Shown one piece after another: positions 5,155-8,749 of a DNA stretch of 8,749 nucleotides (positions are counted from its first letter, which is position 1; each line of letters begins with the position of its first letter). The DNA comes from Rhodospirillaceae bacterium (GTDB taxonomy: Bacteria > Pseudomonadota > Alphaproteobacteria > CADEGL01), in assembly GCA_018699755.1 (NCBI GenBank), contig JABIRQ010000430.1, positions 1 through 8,749 on the forward strand, read 5' to 3'. Both the position numbers and the translations under genes were made by a program. Below the pieces are notes generated by a model. It was not told the DNA's origin. It saw only the letters and a program-made list of their open reading frames with translations, and searched no databases.

Positions 5155-5877
5155 ATGAAATGGCATGCGATCTTTGAGAAGAATGTCATCGTCCTTCTCG
5201 TCGGCATCCTGGTGACGATCGCTATCGGCGGCATCGTCGAGATTGTCCCGCTCTACACCATCGAATCGACGGTCGAGCGGGTGAAGGGGGTGCGGCCCTA
5301 TTCGCCGCTCGAACTGGCGGGGCGGAACATCTATATCCGTGAGGGCTGTTACGTCTGCCACAGCCAGATGATCCGCGCCCTGCGCGACGAGGTCGAGCGC
5401 TACGGCCCTTATAGTCTGGCGGCCGAGAGCATGTACGACCATCCCTTCCAGTGGGGCTCCAAGCGCACCGGGCCGGACCTGGCCCGGGTCGGCGGCAAGT
5501 ATTCGAATGAATGGCATGCCTTGCACATGGCCGATCCGCGCTCCGTCGTGCCCGAATCGATCATGCCCGGTTACTCCTTCCTGGCGGAATGGGACCTCGG
5601 CTACGAGGACATCGCGGCCCATCTCGAAACCAACCGGACGGTCGGTGTGCCCTATTCCGACGAGATGATCGAGAATGCCGCGGCCGATCTCGCGGCCCAG
5701 GCCGATCCCGACGCGGATACCGAAGGGCTGCTCGCCCGCTATCCCAACGCGGCGATTTCCGACTTCGACGGCGACACCGGGCGGCTGACCGAGCTCGACG
5801 CCCTGATCGCCTATCTCCAGATTCTCGGCCGCATGGTGGACTTCACCGATGTGACGGCCGAGGACCTCAAGCAGTAG
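5155..5877 (+). CDS. ccoO: cbb3-type cytochrome c oxidase subunit II (monoheme cytochrome c)
   Basis: CcoO is the membrane-anchored monoheme cytochrome c that passes electrons from CcoP to the low-spin heme b of CcoN. The 240-residue protein has one N-terminal membrane anchor (about 11-34) and then a periplasmic domain with one heme-attachment motif, CYVCH (65-69), in the conserved setting REGCYVCHSQMIR. The family segments YDHPFQWGSKRTGPDLARVG (94-113) and SIMPGYSFL follow, with Met137 the likely distal heme ligand. GGGGAGG five bases before the ATG is a strong ribosome binding site. The stretch around 158-205, with ENAAADLAAQADPDADTEGL, is an acidic Ala-rich linker typical of this family. 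It ends 11 bases before ccoQ. Confidence 0.97.
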   Translation: MKWHAIFEKNVIVLLVGILVTIAIGGIVEIVPLYTIESTVERVKGVRPYSPLELAGRNIYIREGCYVCHSQMIRALRDEVERYGPYSLAAESMYDHPFQWGSKRTGPDLARVGGKYSNEWHALHMADPRSVVPESIMPGYSFLAEWDLGYEDIAAHLETNRTVGVPYSDEMIENAAADLAAQADPDADTEGLLARYPNAAISDFDGDTGRLTELDALIAYLQILGRMVDFTDVTAEDLKQ

Positions 5878-5888
5878 GGGCAGGGCGT

Positions 5889-6074
5889 ATGGAGACGATT
5901 TACGACTTCGCCGTCCGGTTCTGGGGAATCTGGCTGATGATCGTGTTCGTCGGCATCGTGGCCTGGGCCTATTGGCCCGGCCGCAAAGGCGAAATGGAGG
6001 AACGGGGCAAAATCCCCTTCCGCGAGGACGACGGCCCGAACGGAGCCGGGAATGGAGTCGGTCATGGTCACTAA
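5889..6074 (+). CDS. ccoQ: cbb3-type cytochrome c oxidase subunit CcoQ/FixQ
   Basis: This 61-residue protein has one membrane helix (about 11-29, FWGIWLMIVFVGIVAWAYW), then a charged cytoplasmic segment PGRKGEMEERGKIPF (30-44), the hallmark 'wP..k..fe.a..iPf.dd' of CcoQ, and a Gly/Asn/His-rich tail ending GVGHGH. CcoQ stabilises the association of CcoP with the CcoNO core. It lies between ccoO and ccoP as usual, and its 3' end overlaps the ccoP start. The AGGG-type ribosome binding site is close to the ATG (about three bases), so initiation may depend on coupling to ccoO. Confidence 0.93.
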   Translation: METIYDFAVRFWGIWLMIVFVGIVAWAYWPGRKGEMEERGKIPFREDDGPNGAGNGVGHGH

Positions 6075-6933
6075 GGTCGAGAAGGACGAGATCACGGGAC
6101 AGTCCACGACGGGTCACGAGTGGGACGGCATCAAGGAGTTGAACACGCCCCTGCCGAAATGGTGGGTCTATACCTTCTATGCGTGCATCGCCTTCGCGAT
6201 CCTGTGGTTCGTGCTCTACCCGGCCTGGCCGGGCGTCGACGGTTATACCAAGGGCATACTTGGGTATAGCCAGCGCGAGGCCGTGATGGAGCGGGTCGCC
6301 GAGGGTCATGCGGCCCAGGCCGAGTATCGGACGGGCATCGCGGCGGCCGACTTGGCCGAGATTCGCGCCGATCCGGCTTTGCTGAACTTCGCCCTGGCCG
6401 GCGGCGTGGCCGCCTTTGGCGACAACTGCGCGACCTGCCACGGCGGCGGCGGGGCCGGCAATGTCGGCTATCCCACCTTGGCGGACGATTCCTGGCTGTG
6501 GGGCGGCGCGCTCGAGGACATCCACGCCACGATCAACTACGGTATTCGCTCGGGCCATGACGAAGAGCGCTACTCGGAGATGCCGCGCTTCGGTGCCGAT
6601 GAGCTCCTCGAACCGGCGCAAATCGACGATGTCGCCGAGTATGTTCTGTCCTTGACCGGGCAGGAGACCGACAAGGCCGCGGCCGAACGGGGCCAAGAGG
6701 TCTTCATGGACAATTGCGCGGCCTGCCACGGCGAGTCCGGCGGCGGCGATCGCACCCAGGGCGCGCCCGCGCTGAACGACCAGATCTGGCTCTATGGCGG
6801 CGACAAGGAAACCGTGACCGACGTGATCCGGAACGCGCGCCGGGGCGTCATGCCCGCTTGGGAGGGGCGTCTCAGCCCCGAGACGGTCAAGATGCTGACC
6901 ATCTATGTCCATGCCCTGGGCGGCGGCGAATAG
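6064..6933 (+). CDS. ccoP: cbb3-type cytochrome c oxidase subunit III (diheme cytochrome c)
   Basis: CcoP accepts electrons from soluble or membrane-bound c-type cytochromes and passes them to CcoO. The 289-residue protein starts with a cytoplasmic segment ending in TTGHEWDGIKELNTPLPKWW, the family signature, followed by one membrane helix (about 33-55) and two periplasmic cytochrome c domains. The heme motifs are CATCH (122-126) with Met173 (SEMPRFG) and CAACH (218-222) with Met263 (GVMPAW) as likely axial ligands. Two starts are possible, both with GGAG at six-base spacing: 6064, used here because it leaves an N-terminus of the length I recall for FixP proteins, and 6052, which adds four residues. 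Either overlaps ccoQ (11 or 23 bases), implying translational coupling. A 52-base gap separates it from ccoG. Confidence 0.96.
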   Translation: MVTKVEKDEITGQSTTGHEWDGIKELNTPLPKWWVYTFYACIAFAILWFVLYPAWPGVDGYTKGILGYSQREAVMERVAEGHAAQAEYRTGIAAADLAEIRADPALLNFALAGGVAAFGDNCATCHGGGGAGNVGYPTLADDSWLWGGALEDIHATINYGIRSGHDEERYSEMPRFGADELLEPAQIDDVAEYVLSLTGQETDKAAAERGQEVFMDNCAACHGESGGGDRTQGAPALNDQIWLYGGDKETVTDVIRNARRGVMPAWEGRLSPETVKMLTIYVHALGGGE

Positions 6934-6985
6934 TGATCTCTCCGGCGTCGCTGTTCGGGCGAAGCCTGCGTGACCTGGATATCCG

Positions 6986-8518
6986 ATGAACGGAAACGGC
7001 ACGGTCGATCTCGCGGGCATGGCGGAGCAGGGCGGTCCCGGTCCGAACGGGCCCAGCTTGGATCGCGACGTCGAGGTTCATGACGCGGTCTCGACCACGG
7101 CCGGCGGCAAGCAGCCGCTCTATGCCCCGCGGATCAAGGTCTATCCCAAGCGGGTCCAGGGTCTTTTTCGACGCCTGAAGTGGATCGCGTTGAGCGTCCT
7201 GCTCGGCATCTACTACATCGTGCCCTGGCTGCGCTGGGACCGGGGACCGTTGTCGCCCGATCAGGCCGTGCTGATCGATATGCCTGCGCGGCGGGCCTAT
7301 TTCCTGTGGATCGAGATCTGGCCGCAGGAGGTCTACTACATCACCGGCCTGTTGATCCTTGCCGCCCTGGGGCTGTTCTTCGTCACCAGTCTGTTCGGGC
7401 GGGTGTGGTGTGGCTTCGCCTGCCCGCAGACCGTCTGGAGCGACCTCTACCTGCTGGTGGAACGCTGGATCGAGGGCGACCGCAACAAGCGCATGCGTCT
7501 GGACAAGAGCGGCTTCACGCTGGACCGAATCTGGCGGAAATCGCTCAAGCATCTGGTCTGGCTTGCGATCGCGGCGGCGACCGGCGGGGCCTGGGTGCTC
7601 TATTTCAACGACGCGCCGACCGTGGTGCCGGCGATCTTCACCGGCGAGGCCGGCTTGAAGGTCTATCTCTTCATCGGTCTCTTCACCGCGATGACCTACG
7701 TTCTCGCCGGCTGGGCGCGCGAGCAGGTCTGCACCTATATGTGCCCTTGGCCGCGCTTCCAATCCGCCATGCTCGACGAGGACACGATGATCGTGACCTA
7801 CGAGACCTGGCGGGGCGAATCGCGGGGGCGCCACAAGAAGGGCGGGAGCTGGGAGGGGCGGGGCGATTGCGTCGACTGCAACTCCTGCGTCGCCGCCTGT
7901 CCGACCGGCATCGATATCCGAGACGGCAACCAGCTCGAATGCATCGGCTGCGGCCTGTGCATCGACGCCTGCAACGAGATCATGGACAAGGTCGACCGCC
8001 CGCGCGAGCTGATCACCTACGACACCGTGACGCGCCAGAACGCGCGTGCGGCGGGCGATCCCATGCGCCTGCGCCTGATCCGACCGCGCACCATCTTCTA
8101 CGTCGTCCTGCTGATCGTCGTCGGCGCTGCGATGCTGTTCTCGCTCAGCACGCGATCGACCCTCGATGTCAATGTCCTGCACGACCGCAATCCGGTTTTC
8201 GTCACCCTGTCCGACGGGCGCATCCGCAACGGCTACACGTTCAAGATCCTCAACATGCTGCGCGAGGAACGGGATCTGGTCCTCTCGATCGAGGGATTGG
8301 ACGGCGCGACCATGTCGGTCGTCGGCGTCGACGGTGGCGGTTTGGAAGTCCTGCCCTTTACCGTCGGCCCCGATCAGGTCATCACGCACAAGATCTACCT
8401 CGCCGCGCCGCGTGCCTCGATCAGCGACGGCGCCGAGGATATCGTCTTCGTGCTCGAGGATTTGAACGCGGAGGAGGGAGGGCGTTTCGACAACGTCTTC
8501 CGGGGGCCGGAAAGGTGA
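6986..8518 (+). CDS. ccoG: Membrane-bound 4Fe-4S cupric reductase for cbb3 oxidase assembly (CcoG/RdxA/FixG)
   Basis: CcoG homologues reduce Cu(II) to Cu(I) for insertion of CuB into CcoN. The 510-residue protein has a hydrophilic N-terminus, membrane segments near 66-84, 121-136, 187-207, 225-242 and 370-388, and a C-terminal Ig-like periplasmic domain (about 390-510). The two cytoplasmic ferredoxin-type clusters are seen as CVDCNSCVAACP (Cys295, 298, 301, 305) and CIGCGLCIDACN (Cys319, 322, 325, 329). Extra conserved cysteine pairs occur as WCGFACP (142 and 146) and VCTYMCPWPRF (249 and 253), matching the C-x3-C motifs of the NapH/FixG family. The ribosome binding site before ATG 6986 is weak (GGA about seven bases away); a start at 7019 is possible, since the first 40 residues are a variable Gly-rich region. 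The stop overlaps or adjoins the start of ccoH. Confidence 0.96.
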   Translation: MNGNGTVDLAGMAEQGGPGPNGPSLDRDVEVHDAVSTTAGGKQPLYAPRIKVYPKRVQGLFRRLKWIALSVLLGIYYIVPWLRWDRGPLSPDQAVLIDMPARRAYFLWIEIWPQEVYYITGLLILAALGLFFVTSLFGRVWCGFACPQTVWSDLYLLVERWIEGDRNKRMRLDKSGFTLDRIWRKSLKHLVWLAIAAATGGAWVLYFNDAPTVVPAIFTGEAGLKVYLFIGLFTAMTYVLAGWAREQVCTYMCPWPRFQSAMLDEDTMIVTYETWRGESRGRHKKGGSWEGRGDCVDCNSCVAACPTGIDIRDGNQLECIGCGLCIDACNEIMDKVDRPRELITYDTVTRQNARAAGDPMRLRLIRPRTIFYVVLLIVVGAAMLFSLSTRSTLDVNVLHDRNPVFVTLSDGRIRNGYTFKILNMLREERDLVLSIEGLDGATMSVVGVDGGGLEVLPFTVGPDQVITHKIYLAAPRASISDGAEDIVFVLEDLNAEEGGRFDNVFRGPER

Positions 8519-8523
8519 GCGCG

Positions 8524-8749
8524 ATGCTGCGGCGGTTTGGACCCGACGGCTGGATCCCCATGATCTTCGTGGGAGGGTTTCTGGTGATCGCGGCGGTCAA
8601 CGGCGTGATGATCTGGCTCGCCGTCGACACCTTCACCGGCATCGCAACCGAACGGCATTACGAAAAGGGCTTGGCCTATAACCAGGCTCTGGCGGCGGCC
8701 GAGGTGCAGGCCGCCCTGGGCTGGACGGCCGAGACCGCGTTCGAAGGCA
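8524..8749 (+). CDS. ccoH: cbb3 oxidase assembly protein CcoH/FixH (3' end outside window)
   Basis: The first 75 residues are present. After a short basic N-terminus there is one membrane helix (about 10-34, WIPMIFVGGFLVIAAVNGVM and onward), followed by DTFTGIATERHYEKGLAYNQ. The FixH signature, GLAYNQALAAAEVQAALGW (49-67), is clear. FixH/CcoH is a single-span protein that binds the oxidase and helps its assembly. ATG 8524 is preceded by AAGGTGA, which overlaps the ccoG stop. An alternative GTG at 8515 would overlap the ccoG stop codon as GTGA and add three residues. The gene runs off the window; the copper P-type ATPase gene ccoI and ccoS are expected next but not seen. Confidence 0.93.
   Translation, partial: MLRRFGPDGWIPMIFVGGFLVIAAVNGVMIWLAVDTFTGIATERHYEKGLAYNQALAAAEVQAALGWTAETAFEG

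Noticed and set aside
5104..7020. 638-codon minus-strand open frame antisense to ccoO-ccoQ-ccoP
   Set aside because: The plus strand carries complete heme motifs and ribosome binding sites for ccoO, ccoQ and ccoP. The antisense frame has no recognisable domain.
6887..8389. 500-codon minus-strand open frame antisense to ccoG
   Set aside because: Composition is typical of a shadow frame (Asp/His/Arg/Gln-rich), while the plus strand has both ferredoxin motifs of CcoG.

Overview
The window is GC-rich DNA that looks alphaproteobacterial. The main evidence is the ccoNOQP-ccoGH gene order with a perfect FNR/FixK-type box (TTGA-N6-TCAA) ahead of ccoN, and FixP-like and FixH-like protein features. 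Genus cannot be fixed from the sequence; a Rhodospirillales-like lineage is a guess.

Layout. Positions 1-162 hold the 3' end of a plus-strand gene resembling the ornithine cyclodeaminase/mu-crystallin family. Positions 163-850 look empty by long-ORF criteria but contain two hairpins and a good candidate for a very small minus-strand gene (309-431). This has an ideal ribosome binding site and encodes a 40-residue acidic peptide ending in a C-x-C-x-C segment, like a ribosomal peptide natural product precursor. A small plus-strand hypothetical protein follows (851-1072). It converges on a minus-strand acyl-CoA synthetase (1210-2853), with a REP-like hairpin between them. A minus-strand GNAT-like protein (2957-3457) lies upstream of the synthetase in the same direction. 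The divergent intergenic region 3458-3661 carries the FNR/FixK box and a 12-bp tandem direct repeat.

From 3662 to the window end runs a tightly packed plus-strand operon for the cbb3-type cytochrome c oxidase: ccoN (catalytic subunit), ccoO (monoheme cytochrome c), ccoQ (small membrane subunit), ccoP (diheme cytochrome c), ccoG (membrane-bound iron-sulfur cupric reductase used in copper delivery) and the start of ccoH/fixH (assembly). Electrons from a c-type cytochrome enter through CcoP and CcoO and pass to the heme b / heme b3-CuB centre of CcoN, where O2 is reduced at low oxygen tension. CcoG and CcoH serve CuB insertion and complex assembly. The oxygen-responsive box is consistent with microaerobic induction.

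The cco operon is standard biology. The least explained part of the window is 163-850, above all the 40-residue peptide gene and the strong hairpin downstream of it.
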